Assembly: GCF_019711195.1 (NCBI RefSeq)
Contig: NZ_CP081299.1
Location: 6,978,501 to 7,042,500 of the forward strand
From: Dyadobacter sp. NIV53
GTDB taxonomy: Bacteria; Bacteroidota; Bacteroidia; Cytophagales; Spirosomataceae
Direction: 5' to 3'
Length of the DNA: 64,000 bases
Of the stretch, positions 1 through 9,210 are shown one piece after another. Each line of letters opens with the position of its first letter. Within the stretch, counting starts at the first letter, position 1. Position numbers and translations under genes: made by a program. The notes below the pieces were generated by a model. The model was not told the origin of the DNA. It saw nothing but the letters and a program-made list of their open reading frames with translations, and made no database searches.

Positions 1-511
1 ACAGAATAATCAGTAGCGATACCAGGTCCATGATAGTGACTCCATCGTTTGGATTAAAATAAAATACAGTAAAAAGCTCAAAACTTGGTGGAGCCGGCAT
101 AATAATCATCGCAAATCCGGTACCGATCAATATAATGGCAATTAGGCAAAGTAAAATCTTTTGAAACGTATGCCGCCGTAAATATGCCCGGCTCACTTTA
201 CTATCAATTTTATTAACAGTAAGTAATTTTTCCAGGCCGTCAAGAAGTTCTTCCCTTGAAAGATTATTTTCCTCACTCAATTCTTTGAATGGCAGTATCA
301 AATCAGAAGATGAGTGTGTTTTCTGAAATGCTTCGATTATCTGGTTCTGGTAATGTTTGATCTGTTCTTTATTCAGAACAGTTAGTTGTATCAATGCAAT
401 CAGCTCCTGAATTTTCTGTTCGAGTTCTGAACTACCGGAACCGATCTCAGGAAAATTAGCACTATCCGACTTTAAAATTCCCTTCACTTCAAGAAGTCCT
501 TTAATTTTCAC
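1..511 (-). CDS. Hypothetical membrane protein, C-terminus cut by window edge
   Basis: An open frame runs from a GTG at 511 to the window edge, about 170 codons, with no stop. An in-frame TAA lies a short way upstream, so the start must be at or near this GTG. The first 115 residues are hydrophilic, rich in Glu, Gln and Lys, and probably helical. A hydrophobic segment follows at about residues 118-137, then a Pro-Pro turn, and a second hydrophobic stretch begins at the window edge. I do not recognise the family. It is divergent from the glycosyltransferase gene at 705. The coding call rests on frame length and amino-acid composition only. Confidence 0.6.
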   Translation of the reverse strand, partial: MKIKGLLEVKGILKSDSANFPEIGSGSSELEQKIQELIALIQLTVLNKEQIKHYQNQIIEAFQKTHSSSDLILPFKELSEENNLSREELLDGLEKLLTVNKIDSKVSRAYLRRHTFQKILLCLIAIILIGTGFAMIIMPAPPSFELFTVFYFNPNDGVTIMDLVSLLIIL

Positions 512-595
512 TATTCCGATGATTGATAGGATGTTCGCAGTTTTTTACGATTTGTTGAGTGCCCGAATTTTAAAATATTACACAAATACTTACAA

Positions 596-629
596 TTTGT
601 TTAAAACTATATGATTATTGTTAATTTTG
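596..629 (+). promoter_or_regulatory. Candidate promoter for glycosyltransferase operon
   Basis: TTTG at 596-599 and TAATTTTG at 622-629, 22 bases apart, fit the Bacteroidota -33/-7 pattern. The predicted transcript start lies about 70 bases upstream of the ATG at 705. Confidence 0.45.
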
Positions 630-704
630 AAATAATTCTACAAAAATAAAACTCTTTTTGTAGAAATTCGAGAATATTTTTTCAACCAGATTATTATTTT
701 TACA

Positions 705-1619
705 ATGCTTGTTTCTATCGTTACTGTAAATTTTAATCAGCCGCAAGTAACGGAAGCGTTACTGAAATCATTGAAAGAAGTCAACACCTATCCGGATATA
801 GAAATAATTGTAGTGGATAATGGCAGTAAAATTGATCCGGTTCCGGAATGGAAACAGAAATATCCGGATATTATTTTTATCCGCTCCGACGAGAATACGG
901 GTTTTGCGGGAGGTAATAATCTGGGAATTCAATATGCAAAAGGAGATTATCTTTTTTTGATCAACAACGATACCGAAGTTACATCCACTCTGATCCGGCA
1001 GCTTTCAGATACTATGAACGGTAATCCTGAAATTGGTATGTTATCTCCCAAGATACACTACTTCGATAATCCGGGAATGCTTCAGTATGCAGGTTATACC
1101 AATATGAATTATGTGATGGCGCGTAATGCATGTATCGGGCAGTTTGAGGAGGACAAAGGCCAGTATGATTCTTTAAGCGGCCCTACTGGTTATGTACATG
1201 GAGCAGCAATGATGGTAAGGAGAGAGGCTATGGAAAAAGCCGGATTAATGCCTGAAAACTATTTTCTTTATTATGAAGAGCTCGACTGGTGCGAACGGAT
1301 AAGAAATGCAGGATATGAAATACATACCAATTTGCACGCGCTGATATATCATAAAGAATCTGTTTCGGTTGGTAAGAAATCGGCTTTGAAAGAATATTTT
1401 ATGAACCGTAACAGGATTTTATTTATCCGAAAAAATGCATCGGCGACTAGTTTTTTTATTTTTTGTATTTATTTTTTAATTGCAGTTGTACCTAGGAATT
1501 TGATACAATACCTGTTGAACAAAGAATATAATTTTATCCCTGTTTTTTTTAAAGCCATTAGCTGGCATTTTACTAATAAAACGGATAGCAAATTCCTGGG
1601 CTATCCTGTTATCCGCTGA
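705..1619 (+). CDS. Family 2 glycosyltransferase (rhamnosyltransferase-like)
   Basis: Transfers a sugar from a nucleotide-sugar to a surface glycan acceptor at the cytoplasmic face; the actual sugar cannot be told from sequence. The 304-residue protein opens with the GT-A start (SIVTVNFNQ, residues 4-12), has VVDNGS near 37-42 and the metal-binding NNDTEV motif at 87-92. A downstream EELDW motif is typical of the catalytic base region in this subfamily. A hydrophobic patch near residues 250-270 may anchor it to the membrane. It lies three bases before a second GT2 gene, so the two are probably co-transcribed and act in the same polysaccharide or lipopolysaccharide pathway. Confidence 0.88.
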   Translation: MLVSIVTVNFNQPQVTEALLKSLKEVNTYPDIEIIVVDNGSKIDPVPEWKQKYPDIIFIRSDENTGFAGGNNLGIQYAKGDYLFLINNDTEVTSTLIRQLSDTMNGNPEIGMLSPKIHYFDNPGMLQYAGYTNMNYVMARNACIGQFEEDKGQYDSLSGPTGYVHGAAMMVRREAMEKAGLMPENYFLYYEELDWCERIRNAGYEIHTNLHALIYHKESVSVGKKSALKEYFMNRNRILFIRKNASATSFFIFCIYFLIAVVPRNLIQYLLNKEYNFIPVFFKAISWHFTNKTDSKFLGYPVIR

Positions 1620-1622
1620 TAT

Positions 1623-2795
1623 ATGAAAATTCTTTTTTGGACCAGTTTATTGATAGTCTTCTACACTTTCGCAGGGTATGCGATAGTTCTGTATGCATTG
1701 GTGAAATTACGAAGATTGGTAAAAGGGAAAAGGACTGTACCAGAACTTGGCGTACATTTTCCTACCTTGACACTGATCATAGCTGCATACAATGAAGAGG
1801 GCATTATTGAGGAAAAGATCAGAAATACTCTGGCGCTGAAATATGATGCGGATAAACTGAAATTACTTTTTATTACTGACGGATCATCTGATAAAACTCC
1901 GGATATCATTTCTCAGTTTAAGGAAGTTGATCTGATGCATTCTCCATTGCGGAAAGGGAAAATACATGCGATTCATCGTGCAATGGAAGTTGTTGATTCA
2001 GAGATTGTTGTATATACAGATGCAAATACGTTTTTAAATGCTGAGGCATTGCTATATATCGCCCGGCATTATTCCGATCCTAAGGTAGGTGCGGTATCGG
2101 GCGAGAAACGGGTCATGCAGGATGTAATTTCTGATGCCACAGCGGGAGAGGGGTTTTACTGGAAATATGAATCAGCGCTTAAAAAATGGGACTCGGAACT
2201 CTATTCGGTCGTTGGCGCAGCCGGTGAACTTTTCAGTGTAAGGCGTTCACTTTACCGAAATGTAGAAGCCGACACCATTCTGGATGATTTTATGATTTCG
2301 ATGCTTATTGCACTTCAGGGATACCGCATTATTTACGAACCGGACGCTTATGCTTCTGAGCTTTCCTCGGATAATATTAAAGAAGAGCTGAAACGGAAAG
2401 TAAGGATAGCAGCAGGCGGGATTCAGTCAATTTTAAGATTGAAACCACTCATGAATCCTTTTAGCAATCCGATTTTGTCATTTCAGTATATAAGCCACCG
2501 GGTTCTTCGCTGGACGGTTACACCTTTTTTATTAATCCTTACTTTAATTCTGAACATCCTTATTTGTATACAGTCTTCTGATCTTTTATACCAATTGATC
2601 CTGATAGCCCAATGCCTCTTCTATTTAATGGCAATAAGTGGTTTTATGTTGGAGAAGCGCAAAATCAAGGTTAAAATATTGTTCGTACCGTATTATTTCT
2701 GTATTATGAATTACGCTGTATTTGCGGGAATTTTGAGATATATAAAGGGAAGCCAGAGCTCGGCGTGGGAAAAGGCGCGTCGAAAAAGTGCCTGA
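1623..2795 (+). CDS. Membrane family 2 glycosyltransferase
   Basis: A 390-residue processive-type GT2 enzyme, probably polymerising or extending an extracellular polysaccharide. It has an N-terminal membrane segment (residues 2-28), a GT-A domain with TDGSSD near residue 86 and YTDANT near 131, a catalytic ILDDF segment, and three C-terminal membrane helices. This layout resembles IcaA/BcsA-like synthases, although the usual QxxRW motif is replaced by a KRKVR segment, so it may be non-processive. It follows the first GT2 gene by three bases. The C-terminus is basic (KARRKSA). Confidence 0.85.
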   Translation: MKILFWTSLLIVFYTFAGYAIVLYALVKLRRLVKGKRTVPELGVHFPTLTLIIAAYNEEGIIEEKIRNTLALKYDADKLKLLFITDGSSDKTPDIISQFKEVDLMHSPLRKGKIHAIHRAMEVVDSEIVVYTDANTFLNAEALLYIARHYSDPKVGAVSGEKRVMQDVISDATAGEGFYWKYESALKKWDSELYSVVGAAGELFSVRRSLYRNVEADTILDDFMISMLIALQGYRIIYEPDAYASELSSDNIKEELKRKVRIAAGGIQSILRLKPLMNPFSNPILSFQYISHRVLRWTVTPFLLILTLILNILICIQSSDLLYQLILIAQCLFYLMAISGFMLEKRKIKVKILFVPYYFCIMNYAVFAGILRYIKGSQSSAWEKARRKSA

Positions 2796-2799
2796 AACG

Positions 2800-2824
2800 A
2801 AAAGATTAGAGGTAGAAATCTTTT
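2800..2824 (+). terminator. Weak terminator after glycosyltransferase operon
   Basis: An 8-bp stem (AAAAGATT, then AATCTTTT) closes just after the stop at 2795 and is followed by a T run. It is short and A/T-rich, so only moderately convincing. Confidence 0.4.
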
Positions 2825-2925
2825 TGATTTAAGAAGTCTGCGGGTTGGTTAAACTACACAGTTCCGGTTTGCTGAACCCCATTCGGATTCAGCCAGCATA
2901 AAGAATTTTGGACTTCGGGTCAGAC

Positions 2926-3294
2926 TCAGACCTTACGTAAGCGTTCTGATTCAGTTTCAAGAATTGGCATAAGCTGATTAATCTCTTCCGAAATCTGCTC
3001 ATACTGCTCCTTTAGTGATGAAATTGTTGCACCATCTTTCACAGCTTTTTCCATAATTTCAACTTTTGGCCGAATCCATGTTAAGCCCGCCATGGTAAAT
3101 GATGGTTTAAGGCCATGTAAAATACTGGCAGCCTGTTCCATATCTTCTTCGTCAAGGGCCTGTTTTAAGGTGTACCAGCGAGGCAATGAATCTGACAGAA
3201 AGGCATCAAATATCATGTGAATGATTGTAGCGTCTTCCCCGTATGCTTGCTCTAAATAATTGGTATCTAGTAAAGGATTAATTTGTAGAGCCAT
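2926..3294 (-). CDS. Histidine phosphotransfer (Hpt) domain protein
   Basis: A 122-residue single-domain protein with the Hpt signature HGLKPSF, whose His60 is the predicted phosphate-accepting residue. Acidic helical segments flank it. Such proteins shuttle phosphate between hybrid histidine kinases and response regulators in the cytoplasm. No kinase or receiver gene lies nearby, so its partners are elsewhere in the genome. The ATG is the natural start. It lies downstream of the Mla-like operon but is separated from it by the strong hairpin at 3350-3389, so it is probably transcribed separately. Confidence 0.85.
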   Translation of the reverse strand: MALQINPLLDTNYLEQAYGEDATIIHMIFDAFLSDSLPRWYTLKQALDEEDMEQAASILHGLKPSFTMAGLTWIRPKVEIMEKAVKDGATISSLKEQYEQISEEINQLMPILETESERLRKV

Positions 3295-3305
3295 TAGGTC
3301 ATATA

Positions 3306-4421
3306 CTATTGATTAAAAAATAATTCTCTTGAATTTATACTACAAATATAAAAGGTATCACAACATAGAAATATATTGTGATACCTTTTCTTTAAAAAAA
3401 TTAAAAATTTATTCCTTAGTCGGTTCTGAGGCTTCTGTTTTGGCTGGTTGTTTGGCTTCTTCTTTTGCTTTTTTCTTGAAATACCGGCGGAATAAAAATT
3501 GGATCTTAGCGCCTGCATATTCTCATCAAGTTTTTCGGTACTTGTTTCCAGATTTTTTAGTGTGCCTTTCAAATTGGATGCAGTTTGTTCGTCGTGCAGC
3601 AATACGCCAAGAGGGCTTGTTGTATTAGAATTCAGGTCGGCACTGGCAGTGTTCAGGTTTGCCACCATGGTATTGGCCGACGTAACTGTTTCGTTTAGTT
3701 TGCCCACCGTTGCCCTTATATCACGCATAATCACTGTATCAGTTGCAAAATCATTTGCTAATCCGCCTTTCTGATTCAGTTTGGCAGTGAAACCTGAAAG
3801 TGCAGCTGTCATAGTCTGGGCATTTGCAGAAGCTATCTTCAACGATCCCAGGGTTTTATCTACATCATTGTAAAGGCGTTCATCATTCAGTAACATTCCG
3901 ACGGTACCTTTACCTTCCAGGATATTTTTACTGATGGTTTTAAAAGCACTTGTAATTCCAAGTAAATTTTTATTGTTTTCAGACAATACCGCCAGCATTT
4001 CTTCCGTGCTTTCTATTTTTTCGACAACCAGCTGGTCACCGTCTTCAATGGCAGGCACTTTTTGAGTTCCGCCGTAAATAACAATGATTTTGTTACCAAT
4101 AAGGCCATCCGTACTTACTTTGGCTTTAGCGTTCTTACGGATAAATTCCTGAGATTTCTCTTCAATGTTCAGCATAACTTCGACCTGTGAATTGTCGAGA
4201 AACCGGAGGGTTTTCACAGTACCGATTTTTACACCTGAATACCAGATATTATTGCCCGGTTTTAGTCCGTTCACATCGTGAAAAATGGTTTTAATGGTAA
4301 TATTGGTCGAAAAGACCTTCTTCATGCTACCAATTGTAAGTATACCGACAACGAATATCAGAATACCTACTATCACAAAAAGACCTACTGTTATGGAGCG
4401 TTTTCTGGCTGATGTTTCCAT
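3306..4421 (-). CDS. MCE/MlaD-family lipid transport protein, C-terminus altered by a frameshift
   Basis: Substrate-binding component of an Mla-like phospholipid or lipid transporter. It has one N-terminal membrane anchor (about residues 10-30), then an MCE domain (DVNGLKPGNNIWYSGVKIG), then a long helical tail. A one-base loss in the T run at 3494-3498 appears to move it out of frame. With one more T the tail reads NFLFRRYFKKK and ends in an acidic/Lys-rich segment at 3409, just before the terminator at 3350-3389. As it stands the frame runs on through that terminator to 3306, giving an implausible Cys/Tyr/Phe-rich end. The true product is therefore probably 3409-4421. It is the last gene of a three-gene operon. 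Confidence 0.85.
   Translation of the reverse strand: METSARKRSITVGLFVIVGILIFVVGILTIGSMKKVFSTNITIKTIFHDVNGLKPGNNIWYSGVKIGTVKTLRFLDNSQVEVMLNIEEKSQEFIRKNAKAKVSTDGLIGNKIIVIYGGTQKVPAIEDGDQLVVEKIESTEEMLAVLSENNKNLLGITSAFKTISKNILEGKGTVGMLLNDERLYNDVDKTLGSLKIASANAQTMTAALSGFTAKLNQKGGLANDFATDTVIMRDIRATVGKLNETVTSANTMVANLNTASADLNSNTTSPLGVLLHDEQTASNLKGTLKNLETSTEKLDENMQALRSNFYSAGISRKKQKKKPNNQPKQKPQNRLRNKFLIFLKKRYHNIFLCCDTFYICSINSRELFFNQ
3350..3389 (-). terminator. Terminator of Mla-like operon
   Basis: A perfect 14-bp stem (3350-3363 with 3376-3389, arms AAAAGGTATCACAA) with a 12-base loop and A/T-rich flanks. It sits just downstream of the repaired stop of the MCE gene at 3409, and supports that stop as the real one. 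Confidence 0.8.
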
Positions 4422-4423
4422 TA

Positions 4424-5188
4424 TTATTGAATAAAATTATAGTCGTAAAAACTTTTGATTCTTTCTTCTTCCGAAGCAAATACTTCTTCGAAAGTTCCTT
4501 GTTTTATAAACTTGCCATCCAAAAGCATGGAAATTTTATCGCCAGTTTGGCGTGCACAGGTAAGATCATGGGTAATGATGATCGCACTTGTATGATATTT
4601 TTCCCGGACTTCATTAATAAGCTCATTGATTTCAATACAGGTAATCGGATCAAGGCCGGCTGTTGGTTCATCATAGAGCATAATTTCCGGCTGCATGATC
4701 AGTGTTCTGGCAATACCAATTCTTTTACGCTGTCCGCCGGAAAGTTCTGATGGTACCTGATTTATGGTATTCAATAATCCAACCGCATCCAAAACCGACT
4801 CTACCTGTTCATTAATACTGGCACGGGTAAGGTTCGCAACGTTTCTGACCAATGGAAATTCAAGGTTTTCGCGAACGGTCATACTGTCATACAGCGCACT
4901 GTTTTGAAATGAAAAGCCGATTTTTAACCTAAGATCACGAAGGTCTTTTTCGTTCAAATCCGCTACTTCGCGCCCCAGTACATTAACCGTACCCTTGTCT
5001 TGTTTGAGCAGGCCAGCAATAATCTTGATTAAAACAGATTTTCCTGTTCCTGAACGCCCTAAAACAACTACATTTTCACCTTTGAGTACTTCCAGATCGA
5101 CTCCCTGCAAAACCTTAAGATCACCAAAGGATTTATACAAGCCCTTAATGGAAATGACCGGTTCACCAGTTTCCGCAGTTTCTTCCAT
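4424..5188 (-). CDS. ABC transporter ATPase, MlaF-like
   Basis: ATP-binding subunit of the Mla-like lipid transporter; it energises lipid movement between the inner and outer membranes. The 254-residue protein shows Walker A GRSGTGKS (44-51), signature LSGGQRKR (149-156), Walker B IMLYDE (169-174) followed by PTAGLD, and the switch His in ITHD. Full length for the family. It lies between the permease (gap of 2 bases) and the MCE protein (gap of 2 bases), so all three are co-transcribed. Periplasmic MlaB/MlaC homologues are not present in this window. Confidence 0.92.
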   Translation of the reverse strand: MEETAETGEPVISIKGLYKSFGDLKVLQGVDLEVLKGENVVVLGRSGTGKSVLIKIIAGLLKQDKGTVNVLGREVADLNEKDLRDLRLKIGFSFQNSALYDSMTVRENLEFPLVRNVANLTRASINEQVESVLDAVGLLNTINQVPSELSGGQRKRIGIARTLIMQPEIMLYDEPTAGLDPITCIEINELINEVREKYHTSAIIITHDLTCARQTGDKISMLLDGKFIKQGTFEEVFASEEERIKSFYDYNFIQ

Positions 5189-5190
5189 TT

Positions 5191-5979
5191 TTATATTCTA
5201 AAATAATTTGACACCTGAACAATAATAACCTCTTCTATAAAAATGAGGAACATAGATATTACCACCGCAGAATTGGCTGCTTTACCTACACCCTCGGTAC
5301 CTTTATTTGCATTGTAACCCTGATAACAGCCAACAATTCCAATGGTGAAACCGTATGCTACTGCTTTTGCTACTGAAGTTCCAATATCCAAAAAGGTGAT
5401 TTGTTCAAACGCGTTCTCGAAAAATGACCGGAAACTCGTTCCTTCATTTAAGGTTACATTAAGAAAAGCCCCCAAAAGGCTGACCATTGTGCAATAGAAC
5501 ACCAGGATAGGAATAGTTATAGTAGATGCCAAAACCCGTGTTACCACTAAAAATTTAAATGGATTTACCGCTGAAACTTCCATTGCATCTATTTGTTCTG
5601 TTACTCGCATAGACCCAAGTTCTGCACCTATGCTTGATCCGACTTTGCCGGAACAAATCAATGCTGTAACCAGCGCAGCCAGTGCCCTGACAATAGCAAT
5701 GGAAACCAATGACGGCAACCAGGAAGTAGCTCCGAATTCGGCTAGTGAAGGCCGCGATTGTTTGGTAAAAACCATTCCAGTAATGAAACCTGTCAGACTT
5801 ATCAGAAATAAAGATTTATACCCAATAGCATAACATTGCTTTACAATTTCCGGGAATTCATTTCTGCCGCGAAAAATTTCACGAAAGAACCGAATAAAAA
5901 AAACGTAACCGTTATAGACTGCCAGAAATGCGGAATCCAAACCTTTCGTAAAAACTTTATCTTTCTGCGTTGCGCTCAT
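5191..5979 (-). CDS. MlaE-family ABC transporter permease
   Basis: Inner-membrane permease of the Mla-like lipid transporter. It has 262 residues with five or six hydrophobic segments and the family's central region (GAELGSMRVTEQIDAMEVS, about residues 118-136), which forms the coupling helix to the ATPase. The start ATG at 5979 gives the normal family length. First gene of the operon permease-ATPase-MCE on the minus strand. Known relatives move phospholipids or, in some phyla, sterols; the substrate here cannot be told from sequence. Confidence 0.92.
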   Translation of the reverse strand: MSATQKDKVFTKGLDSAFLAVYNGYVFFIRFFREIFRGRNEFPEIVKQCYAIGYKSLFLISLTGFITGMVFTKQSRPSLAEFGATSWLPSLVSIAIVRALAALVTALICSGKVGSSIGAELGSMRVTEQIDAMEVSAVNPFKFLVVTRVLASTITIPILVFYCTMVSLLGAFLNVTLNEGTSFRSFFENAFEQITFLDIGTSVAKAVAYGFTIGIVGCYQGYNANKGTEGVGKAANSAVVISMFLIFIEEVIIVQVSNYFRI

Positions 5980-6047
5980 TAAACAATATGTGTCAGGTTG
6001 ATAGGCTTGTAACTGTTAATCATATACTATATTAAAAAAAATGGGAC

Positions 6048-6824
6048 TTAATGTTTAAGTTCCAGAGGTTTAGCTTGTTCGGTATTATTCTCTAATATAT
6101 TTCGCTCTTCAATCCAGCGCATACGGTAAGCATTCATAGCAGTAGTTCCCAATTGATTGATTAAGCGATAATTAACAACTACACCTACTGCGGCTCCAAT
6201 ACCGGGAATCAGCTGGGCCATTTTAGCAAGGTCTATATAGTCCCGATATTCCTGCTGAAAATTTTTCCAGTCAAACTGATGAATTTCATTGGGAAGATCC
6301 TGGCTTTTGGAACTCCAGTCGGTCATTTGAACATAAACAGTTTGCTTGTTTTTCTGACTTGAAAAGGCAAGTTGAAATATGTACAAAATAAAAAGCCTTT
6401 CACGGTAATCGTCGGTTTTCCTGCCATACAGTGCAGCAATTTCGAAAAGCAACTTCATTTTTATTCCTATCAGAATAGGGAATTCGGCAAGTGATAACAA
6501 GAAACCACCAGCACCAATAATACCTCCTTCTGCTGCTCCGGCTTTTTTGTAAAAACTGATTCTGGATTTTACTGCATTTTCTGTTTGTTCAAGTGAGTTT
6601 AAATGAACAACTGGTTCAGAAGTAGTGAATTCTGCACCGAATAACACCATACGTGTCATTTGCTTTATAGTAACAGTAATGGCATCATGAACTTTATCCG
6701 GAATGATATTATTTATTTTATCCTGAAAAAATTTCGATGCCCTGTCTATTCTTGAAGGATGCTTCTGCATTCTAATTTGCCATTTATGCAATTCATGCCT
6801 TATTTTTTCTTCGTAATCAGTCAT
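6048..6824 (-). CDS. EcsC family protein
   Basis: A 258-residue protein matching the EcsC family: a Gly/Ala-rich central stretch (GGIIGAGGFLLSLAEFPILI, about residues 99-118) followed by a helical region containing KLLFEIAALYG, and a second Gly/Ala-rich segment near residue 210 (LIPGIGAAVGVVVNYRL). The biochemical role of EcsC is not settled. The name comes from a gene next to a Bacillus ABC exporter. Here it lies 68 bases upstream of the Mla-like permease on the same strand, so a role in the cell envelope or lipid handling is a reasonable inference. Confidence 0.8.
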   Translation of the reverse strand: MTDYEEKIRHELHKWQIRMQKHPSRIDRASKFFQDKINNIIPDKVHDAITVTIKQMTRMVLFGAEFTTSEPVVHLNSLEQTENAVKSRISFYKKAGAAEGGIIGAGGFLLSLAEFPILIGIKMKLLFEIAALYGRKTDDYRERLFILYIFQLAFSSQKNKQTVYVQMTDWSSKSQDLPNEIHQFDWKNFQQEYRDYIDLAKMAQLIPGIGAAVGVVVNYRLINQLGTTAMNAYRMRWIEERNILENNTEQAKPLELKH

Positions 6825-6969
6825 GCGCTGTAATTGACAAGTATGTGAAACGGGCTTACTACTGGTAAGTTAGTAAATAAAGATTGCAATCTAACTAGCA
6901 AAAATCATTCCAGGTCTTATACTTTACTACAAATTATGATAGAATAAAATTGATAGCGCGCGACGATAG

Positions 6970-8094
6970 TTAAATGAAGACAAAAAAATAGTTGTAATAA
7001 TTTTCAAAAGAGAGAATTATCAAAAAATTATTCAGACACTTCTTTATTGATTTTTTCCTGTGCCAGTTCCAAATCATTCTCATCTGCAACAGGTTCCTCC
7101 TGCTGTGCTGAAGCTTGCGATTCGTACTGTATAGGGTTATTAAAATAGGGAAATGATCGGATGAGAAATTGTCAAGGCGTGCCAGCCTTATTAATTTGAA
7201 ATCGGTGGAGCAAAATACATGGTCCAGGGGAAAACGTAGAAACGGATACCAGGCATGAAATGTATTATAAAATCCGCGCCCGATCCTTGGATCAAGTAGG
7301 CCGCTGATTTTTGTAAATAGTTCAGTGGTATACGACCATGCGACATCGTTTAAATCTCCAACCACAATTGTCGGAAGATTGTTTTCCTTTACCTCCTTTG
7401 CCACCATAAGTAATTCTTTGTCACGTTCGGTAGAATACCTGTTTTCTCCCGGTACCGGTGGTGTTGGATGAAGGCAATACATTCTGATATTTTGACCTGA
7501 TGCAAGTTTTACGAGTGTTTTAATAGATGGGATTTCAGTGTCCACTAAATATCTGACCTCTGTATCAACAAGTTCCAATTTAGAATAGAGCAACATCCCA
7601 TATGTATTTTCTAATGGAACAAGTGCCTGATATGGATATTTCTCTTTTAATTCCTCAGTGCTTTTATACCAAAAATCATCAGTTTCTAACAGCAATATTA
7701 TATCAGGATCATTGGCGTGCAGCATTTTTAAACATCCCGCATTATTTTTATTATCCTGAAAAACATTAGAAGAAATAATACTGATCTGATTCGGGGTGTC
7801 CGGCTTATGGGCGTTTAAAAGCGTTTTCTTAGCGATGAAAGTAAAAGAATAAACTTTGTAGATTAAAAAAGCAGCATTCAGGGAAAGTAGTATGATGAAT
7901 GCAATCCCGAAAAAAGATGAAATTTTAAATAAAATAATATATACAACTATTATTGCAAGATTGATTAACAGCTTTTGTAACCTGGGATACTCGAATACCC
8001 GGAAAACCCAGTAATCGTTTTTGACGAGTGGTATAATTGTGAATAAAGTGATTATAAATCCAAGAGTTTCCAGAAACAGTTTAAATGATTGCAT
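6970..8094 (-). CDS. Endonuclease/exonuclease/phosphatase family protein, C-terminus probably frameshifted
   Basis: Metal-dependent hydrolase of the DNase I/exonuclease III fold, anchored to the membrane. Three hydrophobic segments lie within residues 5-90. The catalytic domain follows, with SSNVFQDN (start of fold), LLETDDFW (metal Glu), VVGDLNDVAW (catalytic Asp/Asn) and SSDHFP (catalytic Asp-His). The last 50 residues of the present frame are basic and aromatic. Reading the next frame from about 7130 gives QYESQASAQQEEP followed by an acidic tail and a stop at 7028, typical of related proteins. A two-base TA duplication near 7129-7134 would explain this. The substrate may be DNA, phosphoinositide or sphingolipid. 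Confidence 0.82.
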   Translation of the reverse strand: MQSFKLFLETLGFIITLFTIIPLVKNDYWVFRVFEYPRLQKLLINLAIIVVYIILFKISSFFGIAFIILLSLNAAFLIYKVYSFTFIAKKTLLNAHKPDTPNQISIISSNVFQDNKNNAGCLKMLHANDPDIILLLETDDFWYKSTEELKEKYPYQALVPLENTYGMLLYSKLELVDTEVRYLVDTEIPSIKTLVKLASGQNIRMYCLHPTPPVPGENRYSTERDKELLMVAKEVKENNLPTIVVGDLNDVAWSYTTELFTKISGLLDPRIGRGFYNTFHAWYPFLRFPLDHVFCSTDFKLIRLARLDNFSSDHFPILITLYSTNRKLQHSRRNLLQMRMIWNWHRKKSIKKCLNNFLIILSFENYYNYFFVFI

Positions 8095-8173
8095 TAAAGA
8101 AAAGCGAAGTTTTAAATAAATTAATTTTAGAGATCGCTTTTTCCTGCGAAAACCAAGTTTCTAAGTTTTTTAA

Positions 8174-9183
8174 TTATTGTATTTTTTGCGGTTTAACGCC
8201 TTCCCTGGTGATTTTGACCGGATTAATCAGCCCCTGACTGTTAAATGTCATTACATCTATGCAAGTTTCACGATGATTACCATCGGTTTCTGTTAACGGC
8301 CTTCTGTGGTAAACTATATACCATTTGTCCTTGCCGGGAATCTGTATCACTGAATGATGTCCTGCACCGGTTGCAATTTTAGGGTCTTGCTGAAGAATTT
8401 TGTCAATTCTTTCAAACGGCCCAAACGGTGAATCAGACATGGCGTAAGCTACCGAATAATCCGGCCCTGTCCACCCACCTTCCGACCACATAAAATAATA
8501 TTTACCGTTCCGGATAAACATAAACGGACCTTCTACATACCCTTTTGGTGTAATTTCCTTAAATATACTTCCATCTTCAAACTGTATAAATCCGGTAAAA
8601 TCATCATTCAGTTTGGCTACATTACAATGTTTCCAGCCACCATAATAAAGATAATATTGTCCGTCTTTATCTTTGAAGATAAACTGGTCAATGGGTTGTG
8701 CGCCATTGTAGAACTTGTCAATGAGAGGTTTGCCAATATGATCCTTATACGGGCCTTCCGGTTTATCTGCAACGGCAACGCCAATCCCTCCTGATTCCTG
8801 GTTATTCTGAATATCGTTTGCTCCAAAGAACAAAAATATTTTTTATCTTTTTCAATAATAGATGGTGCCCAGATTGCTCTTTTTGCCCATTTAATGGAAG
8901 TTGTATCCATAATCCGTTCATGCTTTTCCCAATTCACCAAGTCAGGCGATGAAAATGCATCGAAGAAAATCTGATCTTTATAAGGTGCAGAATAAGTAGG
9001 GTAAATCCAGTATTTGTTTTTAAAAATGATTCCTTCCGGATCGGCGTACCATCCTGGAAAAACCGGATTTCCAGACGTTTTCTTAACAGATTGAGCGAAG
9101 GATGTTTGATATAAAATGAGGAAAACCAATACAAGTAATTGCCTGCTCATATTTCGACGGTTAATTTTAAATAACAGATTCAT
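8174..9183 (-). pseudogene. GH43 family glycoside hydrolase, split by a one-base frameshift
   Basis: A secreted five-bladed propeller glycosidase, probably an arabinofuranosidase or xylosidase acting on plant cell-wall glycans. An N-terminal signal peptide (QLLVLVFLILYQTSFAQ) precedes NPVFPGWYADPEG, which carries the catalytic base Asp of GH43. The general acid region is YVEGPFMF, and GAGHHSV lies near the end. The frame breaks at the T run (plus-strand A run 8833-8837): one additional T joins DKKYF to LFFGAND and restores one 337-residue protein. Without repair the two halves cover 8617-9183 and 8174-8833. Both halves are well conserved, so a sequence error is as likely as true inactivation. 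Confidence 0.85.
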
Positions 9184-9210
9184 TTTTATATATTAATTCA
9201 AGATCTCATT

